Assembly: GCA_003142795.1 (NCBI GenBank)
Contig: PLNN01000020.1
Coordinates: forward strand, 33,383 to 72,461
Source of the DNA: Candidatus Omnitrophota bacterium
GTDB taxonomy: Bacteria; Omnitrophota; Gorgyraeia; 2-01-FULL-45-10
Reading direction: 5' to 3'
Length of the DNA stretch: 39,079 bases
This document shows, in pieces, positions 17,619 through 25,231 of the stretch. Below the pieces are notes generated by a model that saw only the letters and a program-made list of their open reading frames with translations, made no database searches and was not told the DNA's origin. Position 1 is the first letter of the stretch, and each line of letters starts with the position of its first letter. Position numbers and translations under genes: made by a program.

Positions 17619-18518
17619 TTATACCAGGAGTCCTATTTTCCCCGTTTCGTCCTTAATATTTCTTAGACCGCTTTCTTTTTCAAATTTCTTAATGTCATTA
17701 ATCGCTGAGGCATCCCATTCTTCACCTGCTGTTATCCGGATAGTGTTCATAATTTGCAAGGCTATTTTCTGTAAATCATTCTTCGTCAATTGGTCAACAT
17801 TTATATTTTTACGTCTCTCTGATGCATAAATATTTTTTAATAGGTGATGATTTGAAGATATAAGAATTTTTTTACCAATAATGACTGTACACTTTTTCAG
17901 CCGCGGAATGCGACTATCTGGAGGCAATATTTCATAAGTACCCTTCATCGTAATCGGGATGATTGGAACATCTGCTAGTATGGCTAATTTTACAAAACCG
18001 TATTTCGGCATCAGCATTTTACCGGATCTGGAGCGCGTAGCTTCTGGATAAATTATGATGGCTTTTCCAGCTTTGAGATGCCTCATTATGTCTCTAAAAA
18101 ATGAGTACCCCGGATAGTCCTGATCAATATAAACCACATTATGAAGCTTCGTAAACCATTTTATAAAAAACGTTTGCTTTATTTTTTTTGACGCAACAAA
18201 TGTAACATAATTTTTTAACATAGCCCCTAGTATAAGAAAATCAAAATAACTCATATGATTTGATATAAATATTGCCGGTTTTTTTATGGGGATATTTTCG
18301 ATACCGCGAATTTCTTTAATCCAAAGCCTAAAGAAGGCAAATACTGTAAGGCGCACGATTTTAAACCGAATTCGTCTAATTAGTCGATAACGTAATTTCA
18401 CAATGCGAGTAATTGTTAATCTATATAAATTAACCATTTTCCGCACTAGTCGATACCGAGCCGATATTTTATTTTTTTTCTTCATTGTATTCGATTTAAT
18501 ATTTTTAAAATTTGGCAA
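17619..18518 (-). CDS. PlsC-type lysophospholipid acyltransferase family protein
   Basis: SNHMSYFDFLILG (NHX4D), VVYIDQDYPGYSFFRDIMRHLKAGKAIIIYPEATRSRSGKM (EGTRS-like), VPIIPITMKGT. Confidence 0.88.
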   Translation of the reverse strand: MPNFKNIKSNTMKKKNKISARYRLVRKMVNLYRLTITRIVKLRYRLIRRIRFKIVRLTVFAFFRLWIKEIRGIENIPIKKPAIFISNHMSYFDFLILGAMLKNYVTFVASKKIKQTFFIKWFTKLHNVVYIDQDYPGYSFFRDIMRHLKAGKAIIIYPEATRSRSGKMLMPKYGFVKLAILADVPIIPITMKGTYEILPPDSRIPRLKKCTVIIGKKILISSNHHLLKNIYASERRKNINVDQLTKNDLQKIALQIMNTIRITAGEEWDASAINDIKKFEKESGLRNIKDETGKIGLLV

Positions 18519-18586
18519 GTAAATAACTTATAACTATTATATAACGTTTATCAGGCATCAGTTTAACTTATGGCTCGTCCATAAAC

Positions 18587-18621
18587 AAAAATACCCGACT
18601 TCATTAAAGAAATCGGGTATT
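18587..18621 (-). terminator. Intrinsic terminator of the 64-aa HTH gene
   Basis: Minus strand AATACCCGATTTC-tttaat-GAAGTCGGGTATTTTTG: ~13-bp stem with one G-T wobble, then a T-tract. Confidence 0.85.
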
Positions 18622-18814
18622 AGCCTGAATGTCCGTTATTCTCTTTTTCCTGATCAGCAATCCAGCGGTCTATAGTGGACTTCTTGAACCGCCAGTTGGC
18701 CCCTACCTTGAAACAAGGAAGCTTCCCGCACTTCGCGTGCTTGTAAATAGTGACGGGCTGCATCCGCAGGTACTTGGCCACTTCCTGAACAGTGAAAACA
18801 CTGTCTTCTTCCAT
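18620..18814 (-). CDS. Excisionase-family (HTH_17/MerR-like) DNA-binding protein
   Basis: 64 aa; VFTVQEVAKYLRMQPVTIYKHAKCGKLPCFKVGANWRFKKSTIDRWI; consensus promoter upstream, terminator downstream. Confidence 0.9.
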   Translation of the reverse strand: MEEDSVFTVQEVAKYLRMQPVTIYKHAKCGKLPCFKVGANWRFKKSTIDRWIADQEKENNGHSG

Positions 18815-18864
18815 ACTGCCACCATCCCTTGATATTAGTTATACTATTTTGGTATAGACTAATA

Positions 18865-18892
18865 TGCCTTTATACATCTTCGTATAAAGGCA
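18865..18892 (-). promoter_or_regulatory. Perfect 11-bp inverted repeat in the leader of the HTH gene
   Basis: TGCCTTTATAC-atcttc-GTATAAAGGCA; a further dyad TTAGTTATACtattttgGTATAgACTAA lies just downstream. Confidence 0.6.
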
Positions 18893-18918
18893 AATCAATT
18901 GGACTACGGTATGATGGA

Positions 18919-18946
18919 AGTATACCTTATTATTGAGAATTGTCAA
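18919..18946 (-). promoter_or_regulatory. Sigma70-type promoter of the HTH gene
   Basis: Minus strand TTGACA (18946-18941), 16-bp spacer, TATACT (18924-18919). Confidence 0.78.
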
Positions 18947-18972
18947 TAGTTAGGAACTAAATTTTGATACAA

Positions 18973-20994
18973 TTATTTCGTAGCAGAAAATATTATAATA
19001 AATTTTGCGTCTTCGCTCTCCCCGCTGGTTACTCGCATATTACCGCGATTACGCCATACGAGCTGCCGCACGATTGACAGGTCAAACCATACTGTGCAGC
19101 CATTACAGACTATCTCGATAATAATATTGGTATCTTTTTCATTGTAAGCCTTTATCACAATAGTGCCGCTTTCTTTAGTGGCTTGGCCGGCACTCCGCAG
19201 TATAGTGAAAAATATCTGCTGTATTTGTCTTTTGTCGGCCATTATCTGGGGCAGATTTTTGTCTATATCCATTGCTATACTTATATGCTCCATCTCAAGC
19301 TCATGACCGATAACGCTAATAGTCTCTTCGACCTGCTCTCTAATATCTACAGGCTCCGTTTTCAGGTCCTTTGAAGGCCTGGCAAAATTTGATAGCTTCT
19401 TTGTAATATCATTTATCCTCGCTGTCTGTTCCAGGCAAATATTCATTACGTTTTTGGCTTCATTTATTGCATAATCTAGGTTCTTGTCACTATATGATCC
19501 TTTCTCAAGGCTTATCATGTAATCCTGGATATTGGTGTTTATCATGTTGAGCGGGTCACCTATCTCATGGTTTATGCCGGCGGCCAGCGTACCCACAGCA
19601 GCTCTCCGCTCATTTTGCGCGGCCTCAGCAAAGAGCTGGGCATTTGCTATGGCGATTGCCTCTGTTCTTGCCAGATCAATTAATATGTCTAGGTCGTCTT
19701 GGGTGTAGTTTTCGTCGGACCTCTTTTTGCCAAGCATCATAATTCCGATAAGGTCATTGTGAAGCATTAGAGGAATGGCAAGATGTGCGCCGGTTTCGAG
19801 AAGCCCATTTTTCAATTCGTCAACTTTAGAATTTTTCTCATCTTCTATCGAGATGATACCTTTTACTGCCTTCAAAGCTTTCGTAATCTTTGAAGAACTG
19901 TCAAAAATTATCTCTTCATCATATCCCATAGTTTTATAAGAAACGTATTTGTCTTCATATCGATTAAACAGCAATACCGCCGCTCTCTCGGGATGCAGCG
20001 TTTTATCCAATAACTCAAGTGTCCTTTGTATTGCATCGTCAAGACTCAATATGGTCAAAACTTCGTCAATGAAAGACTTCAAAACTTGTTTGTAATCATA
20101 CTTCTTCTGGAAAAGGTATTTATCGGTTATATTTATAAGAAAGGTTTTAATTCGACGCATTGTAAGGATAATAATAATACCACTAATAATCAGCCCTACC
20201 ATCCTACCGCCTGTTCCTGCTCCTCTAAACAATAATTCCTGAATAAGTAATGTCGGCACAACCAGCATAGTAAAGATAGCCGCAAGAAGCCCCGTAAAAA
20301 CAAGGGTCTTCTTTATAACAACTTCTATATCCATCAGGTGGTGACGAACAATAGCGTAAGATGTAACAATAGGGTATATGCATATCAAAACGCTTGCAAA
20401 TGGAGGCACTTTTATATTTAAAATTAAAAAGAAAAGCGAAATCCCTCCGGCAAAACCAAGTGCGGTTCCCGCAAAAAAATATCGTAACTGGTTTCTTCTT
20501 TCCCCGGATGATTTTCTTAATGCTACATACAACAATCCATTGCCATAACCGGCGAATACACAATACATTAACGCATAAATCGGATATAAAACTCCCCATT
20601 CCGGGTAATATTTAATATTAAGCTTTAACACCACATCTTTAACAACTAATGGAGTAAAGCAAAACAGAAACATGGCACTTGAAAATATATAAGAAGTTAA
20701 AATAATTTTTTTAAATTTTTCTCTCGAGTCTAATAGGACTACCACGAAATCAAAAAATAGAATAGGGACATACGCCCCAAATGCGTGAGAAATGCGACTA
20801 AAGGTTAATGAAAGACGATGATCAAAATATCCTGTCAAGGTCAGAAAATATCCAAAACACCATAAGGATATACTCAGACTCAACAAAAACCATTTCCCGC
20901 TAAGCACTCTTTGCCTGTTATTAAAATAGACAAACATGCCTAGTGAAAAACTAAGAATGGCTGTTATGCCTGTAGTCAGAGCATAAAAATTCAT
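18973..20994 (-). CDS. Multi-TM GAF histidine kinase paralog with degenerate ATPase domain
   Basis: H-box GINHEIGDPLN present; N-box FFTILRSAGQA lacks both Asn; G1/F/G2 region shortened to CNGCTVWFDLSIVRQ. Start revised from 21042 to ATG 20994 (MNFYALTTG). Confidence 0.88.
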   Translation of the reverse strand: MNFYALTTGITAILSFSLGMFVYFNNRQRVLSGKWFLLSLSISLWCFGYFLTLTGYFDHRLSLTFSRISHAFGAYVPILFFDFVVVLLDSREKFKKIILTSYIFSSAMFLFCFTPLVVKDVVLKLNIKYYPEWGVLYPIYALMYCVFAGYGNGLLYVALRKSSGERRNQLRYFFAGTALGFAGGISLFFLILNIKVPPFASVLICIYPIVTSYAIVRHHLMDIEVVIKKTLVFTGLLAAIFTMLVVPTLLIQELLFRGAGTGGRMVGLIISGIIIILTMRRIKTFLINITDKYLFQKKYDYKQVLKSFIDEVLTILSLDDAIQRTLELLDKTLHPERAAVLLFNRYEDKYVSYKTMGYDEEIIFDSSSKITKALKAVKGIISIEDEKNSKVDELKNGLLETGAHLAIPLMLHNDLIGIMMLGKKRSDENYTQDDLDILIDLARTEAIAIANAQLFAEAAQNERRAAVGTLAAGINHEIGDPLNMINTNIQDYMISLEKGSYSDKNLDYAINEAKNVMNICLEQTARINDITKKLSNFARPSKDLKTEPVDIREQVEETISVIGHELEMEHISIAMDIDKNLPQIMADKRQIQQIFFTILRSAGQATKESGTIVIKAYNEKDTNIIIEIVCNGCTVWFDLSIVRQLVWRNRGNMRVTSGESEDAKFIIIFSATK

Positions 20995-21001
20995 GACATC
21001 T

Positions 21002-23104
21002 TTATCCTGTTGTAAATATTGCCGTAAACGTTGTCCCCTCACCCACTTTACTCTTTACTTTTATATCACCCTTATTACGCCAGACAAGCTGACGCACTAT
21101 TGATAAACCAAGGCCTGTGCCGGAATCTTCATCTTTGGTGGTATAAAAAGGCTCGTAGATCTTATCTATCTTATCTTCAGGGATGCCGCAACCGTTATCT
21201 GTGATCTCAATGTGGACACTTCCGTTTTTTTTATCATAAGCCTTTATCTCTATAACACCGTTTTCTTTAATTGCCTGACCGGCATTTCGCAGGATATTGA
21301 ATAATATCTGCTGAATATGTCGTTTGTCGGCCATTATCTCAGGAAGGCCTTTGTCGATATTTTTTATGACATTTATACGCTCCGTTTCAAGCTCATGCCC
21401 TATAACCCTAAGGGTTTCCTCTATCTGTTCTGCTACGTCGACCGGCTCAGGCGTAAAGTCTTTCGCAGGCTTAGCGAAGTTTGAGAGTTTCCTTGCAATA
21501 TCCGATATCCTAGCCGTTTGCTGAAGACACAAGTTCATAACATCTTTGGCTTCACCTATAACCTCCTTCGGATCTTTATCGCGATACAAACCTTTTCCAA
21601 GAGCCATAAGATATACCTGGATATTGGTGTTTATTATATTTAGGGGATTACCTATCTCATGATTTATACCAGCGGAGAGCGTACCCATGGCGGCTCTTCG
21701 CTCATTTTGCGCGGCATCGGCAAAGAGCTGGGCATTTCCTATGGCGATCGCTTCTGTTCTAGCCAAGCCAGTCAATATATCGAGATCATCCTGGGTATAG
21801 TTTTCGTCGGACTTCTTTTTGCCAAGTAGCATGATACCAATAAGGTCATCGTGAAGCATTAATGGAATGGCGAGATGAACACCGATCCTGCCAAACTCAT
21901 CCTTTAATTCGTCCGCTCCGGCGCCTTCCTTGCCTTCTATCAAAACGATATCTTTTGCCTGCTTCAGGGCTTTTGTAATTCTTGAAGAACTCTTCAAAAT
22001 TATATCTTTATCGTATCCTAAAGCTCGATATGAAGCATACTCGTCGTTATATCTATTTATCAATAGTACATCCACCTTCTCAGGATGGAGCGTTTTAACA
22101 AGTAGCTCAACTGTTTTTTGTATTACGTCATCAAGATTCAAGATCGTAAGGACTTCATCAATGAAAGATTTTAATACTTGCTTATAGTCGTATTTCTTCT
22201 GGAAAAGATATTTATCAGTGATATTCATAAGAAAAGTCTCTATGCGACGCATAGTGAGTATGATAATTATACCGCTTATCGCAAGACCAAGAACCCTCGT
22301 ACTAAAACTCGCACTTCTTAATATGTAATCTTGGATAAGCAGTGTGGGCAGTATCAATATAGCAAAAACCGACGCTAGAAGACCCGCAAAAATAAGGGCT
22401 TTCTTCATTACTACTTCGATGTCAAGCAGCTGATGGCGAATGATAGCAAAAGCCACAATGGAAATAAAAATTGCTATGTTGTAACAACCGAATGGATAAA
22501 ATTGCAATCCATAGCTTGGAAGAAAATCGACAGAACCAATGTTGCCCAAGAGATAAGCCCAAAAAACATATCGAATTCTATTTTTTTCTATATCACTATG
22601 CTGTTTCGATAGCGAACCATAACCAAATCTGTATAGTTGAGTTAGGCAATATGCGAACATGCTTAATGCATAAAACCAAAACATAGGATTTAATAACCCC
22701 GCCTTAGGGTACGGACCCCAAAAATATATGAAAAATCCATTAATGATACTATCTGACCACATTGTCGCTACAATAAACATAAGTCCCAGAGTATATGTTA
22801 AAACTAGGAATATTCTATTTTTTATATCTAGAAATTTTGAAGTAAAATGCACATAAAAAATAGCTATAAGAGTTACACCAAGATATGCAAATTTAGACAA
22901 AAGTAATATTGTGGTAATATAAGCAGGTAGCGTGTATAGCAAAAAGCAGGAATACAGCCATACGACTCCGCCAAAACATACAAGTGATAGCAACCAATTA
23001 AGTAACCGCCTTGGATTAGACTTAATAATGAATATGGCAAGGCAAAATAAAAATGTACCTACGATGAATGGTGAGCCTCTATAAAAATAATCCATAGGAT
23101 TCAT
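21002..23104 (-). CDS. Multi-TM GAF-HisKA-HATPase histidine kinase (intact)
   Basis: H-box GINHEIGNPLN, N-box LFNILRNAGQA, G1 DNGCGIPEDKI, FYTTKDEDSGTGLGLSIVRQ. Confidence 0.92.
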   Translation of the reverse strand: MNPMDYFYRGSPFIVGTFLFCLAIFIIKSNPRRLLNWLLSLVCFGGVVWLYSCFLLYTLPAYITTILLLSKFAYLGVTLIAIFYVHFTSKFLDIKNRIFLVLTYTLGLMFIVATMWSDSIINGFFIYFWGPYPKAGLLNPMFWFYALSMFAYCLTQLYRFGYGSLSKQHSDIEKNRIRYVFWAYLLGNIGSVDFLPSYGLQFYPFGCYNIAIFISIVAFAIIRHQLLDIEVVMKKALIFAGLLASVFAILILPTLLIQDYILRSASFSTRVLGLAISGIIIILTMRRIETFLMNITDKYLFQKKYDYKQVLKSFIDEVLTILNLDDVIQKTVELLVKTLHPEKVDVLLINRYNDEYASYRALGYDKDIILKSSSRITKALKQAKDIVLIEGKEGAGADELKDEFGRIGVHLAIPLMLHDDLIGIMLLGKKKSDENYTQDDLDILTGLARTEAIAIGNAQLFADAAQNERRAAMGTLSAGINHEIGNPLNIINTNIQVYLMALGKGLYRDKDPKEVIGEAKDVMNLCLQQTARISDIARKLSNFAKPAKDFTPEPVDVAEQIEETLRVIGHELETERINVIKNIDKGLPEIMADKRHIQQILFNILRNAGQAIKENGVIEIKAYDKKNGSVHIEITDNGCGIPEDKIDKIYEPFYTTKDEDSGTGLGLSIVRQLVWRNKGDIKVKSKVGEGTTFTAIFTTG

Positions 23105-23136
23105 ATAACTCTATTTTATTTATAGTATCATTTGAA

Positions 23137-23182
23137 ATAATAGGGACAGTTCCAACTATCATCCCAGAACTGTCCCTATTAT
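23137..23182. terminator. Long perfect hairpin, second copy of the GGGACAG-type element
   Basis: ATAATAGGGACAGTT (23137-23151) / AACTGTCCCTATTAT (23168-23182): 15-bp perfect stem, 16-nt loop, intergenic. Confidence 0.65.
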
Positions 23183-23223
23183 ATCTTTGAAGTGTCTCAG
23201 TGGCAATGTTAAATGAGGGTGCG

Positions 23224-23460
23224 TCAGCACAGATCCCAGCGCGCGTTATACTCGGAAAGAATTAAGTCGGCCTTTACTCTGCTAATTTCCTCATCAGGCA
23301 CTATCTTTTCGACAGAGCCTTTGGAAAGCGCGACCATGATCGCGTCTGAATGACGATCCTTGTTTATCAGGCCTGTTATTTCTTTGATGAGACTTTTGCT
23401 GAGAAGATTGATCAGGTAGCGATGTGTGGGATACCTGGCGCAGCAGATCAGAACTTTCAT
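23224..23460 (-). CDS. Small hypothetical protein (78 aa)
   Basis: Upstream SD AAGGTGAG and promoter TTGCCA-N17-TATACT; no family recognised. Confidence 0.6.
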   Translation of the reverse strand: MKVLICCARYPTHRYLINLLSKSLIKEITGLINKDRHSDAIMVALSKGSVEKIVPDEEISRVKADLILSEYNARWDLC

Positions 23461-23464
23461 AATA

Positions 23465-23545
23465 AGTTCTCACCTTCTTTCGGGATTGCTTCGCTCCGAA
23501 TATCCGGAGCCGGCAATAACTGCATTTCGCCAAGCATTACGATAA
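23465..23545 (-). promoter_or_regulatory. Structured 5' leader of the 78-aa ORF
   Basis: Minus strand ATTGCcgGCTCCGgatattCGGAGCgaaGCAAT forms a two-part helix just upstream of the SD. Confidence 0.45.
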
Positions 23546-23697
23546 ATCAACAGTGACAAAAAGTATACCACCACTTTTTGAAGTTGGCAAGTTTGCTTTT
23601 ATAGAAACTAACAAATCGAAGTTGTAACATATTACAGCAGAAGTAATTGCATATTTTTGTAAGATTATAAAAAAGGTAGAAACAGCAAGATGCGTTA

Positions 23698-24279
23698 TTA
23701 TACCTTATACTTGTCCATCTCTTTTAATAGCTCTATGATCTCGGATTCGAGCCGCTCCCATCCGAGAGGGCCTTGCGGTTTGTCGCGAAGCGCTATCGCA
23801 TCATCCAGTATCTTGGTCAGGCGCTCCCTCTGGTCAGTCACCGAGAGCTTTATGCTTTCACATACGCTATTTACGCCGTCCGCAAGGCTCATAAGTTCGT
23901 CGCCTTTTCTCAGGACGATGCGCGCGCTAAAATCGCCTGACGCCATATCGCTCATAAATTTCTCCATCCTGGCAATAGGGCCTGCTATCTTATGCGACAG
24001 GTATATGCCGAGAGCGATAACGAGCGGACACAGCAGGAGGATGCTCATCAATAATCTTAAGTTTACGGTTTTAACTATATGCACAAGCTGGCCCTGAGGG
24101 TAGACGTTGGCGAGTTTCTCACCCATAAGCAGCATGCTTGTATAATAAACGATATAAGATGACAGCGCGGCCGTTGCGAGCATTAATACCAGGATAACGC
24201 CGGCATATTTTAACTGGAACCGCCTCGAGACAAGATATTTCTGTCTCCTGTACTTTAAATTACTCGTTCCTATGGGCAT
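23698..24279 (-). CDS. Membrane protein with HAMP domain and no output domain
   Basis: Two TM helices then LSHKIAGPIARMEKFMSDMASGDFSARIVLRKGDELMSLADGVNSV. Confidence 0.82.
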   Translation of the reverse strand: MPIGTSNLKYRRQKYLVSRRFQLKYAGVILVLMLATAALSSYIVYYTSMLLMGEKLANVYPQGQLVHIVKTVNLRLLMSILLLCPLVIALGIYLSHKIAGPIARMEKFMSDMASGDFSARIVLRKGDELMSLADGVNSVCESIKLSVTDQRERLTKILDDAIALRDKPQGPLGWERLESEIIELLKEMDKYKV

Positions 24280-24280
24280 A

Positions 24281-25231
24281 TCATTCTCCTCTCCAGATTA
24301 ATGCGTCTCTTCTTATGACAAATTTAACAGTCCCCTTCGATCCTTTTATCAATTCAAGCGCCTTTTTAAGAGGCATGTAGCGTGTAGGCTGGCCATTTAT
24401 AGATACTATGATATCGTCGTTTTTGAGAACCTGCCTTTCAGGCGCGGCCGTTCCTCTCGCGCCCGATACTGTCAAGCCTTTCAATTCCACAGAAAAGGAC
24501 AGGCCTTCGGGAGACGTCTCCACAGTCCTCTCTATTATGCACTTTATCTCTAAAGACGGTTTGTCCAGCATAGCTTCCAATATTTCATTTAATGACATGT
24601 AGCCGGTCAATTTCGACCACAGGGCGGCTATGATATCGCCATCTCTTATGCCGGCTGAATATGCCGGCGACTTCGACCGCACGTCGGCAACCCTCGGAAA
24701 TCCCTTTTCGATCTCGAGCTTCAGGCCGATCACATCCCATAGCCTTCTTATCATATCTTTAAAGACCTCTTCCGCGGTTTGGGTCTTTTCCATCGGCACG
24801 ACAGTCCCGTAGCGCTCTATATTCTCTCTTCTCTTTATATCGTCCAGCTTTTCCGATTCCTCTTTCCGGAAAAGATATCCCTGCAAAAAGACCAACCCGT
24901 CGTTCGCATCCTTGAAGTCCGGATTTATCTTCAAGGCCATATTGTAATAGGTGAACGCGCGCGCGAAATCGTGGCGGTCTTTGGCCTGGTCCGCGAGCTT
25001 TACAAGGTTCTCTTCCTCGTTATCGAAATAAAGCTCTTTTATATCGTCTTTTTTCAAAGTGGTTTCGCCGGTGAAGGAAGACAGGACGATCCTGTCCTTA
25101 TAATCTTCTACGACTATTCCTTTAAGTTCTTTCCCGTCTTTCATCTGGACCGTGTCGGCGGATGAACAAGCAACAAGTAACAGGTTACAAGTCACAAGTA
25201 AAAGAATAAAACAAAAGATTTTCAATCTCAT
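24281..25231 (-). CDS. PDZ-domain lipoprotein
   Basis: Signal peptide with lipobox LVAC|SS; RVADVRSKSPAYSAGIRDGDIIAALW and APERQVLKNDDIIVSINGQPTRYMPLKKALELIKGSKGTVKFVIRR. Confidence 0.82.
   Translation of the reverse strand: MRLKIFCFILLLVTCNLLLVACSSADTVQMKDGKELKGIVVEDYKDRIVLSSFTGETTLKKDDIKELYFDNEEENLVKLADQAKDRHDFARAFTYYNMALKINPDFKDANDGLVFLQGYLFRKEESEKLDDIKRRENIERYGTVVPMEKTQTAEEVFKDMIRRLWDVIGLKLEIEKGFPRVADVRSKSPAYSAGIRDGDIIAALWSKLTGYMSLNEILEAMLDKPSLEIKCIIERTVETSPEGLSFSVELKGLTVSGARGTAAPERQVLKNDDIIVSINGQPTRYMPLKKALELIKGSKGTVKFVIRRDALIWRGE
25165..25199. repeat. Five 7-bp units encoding the lipoprotein signal-peptide core
   Basis: Minus strand ACTTGTG ACTTGTA ACCTGTT ACTTGTT GCTTGTT. Confidence 0.82.

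Noticed and set aside
18620-18814. Prophage or integrative-element excisionase
   Set aside because: No integrase, att-like repeats or phage genes nearby; similar HTH modules in the window are fused to bactofilin or a TM anchor.
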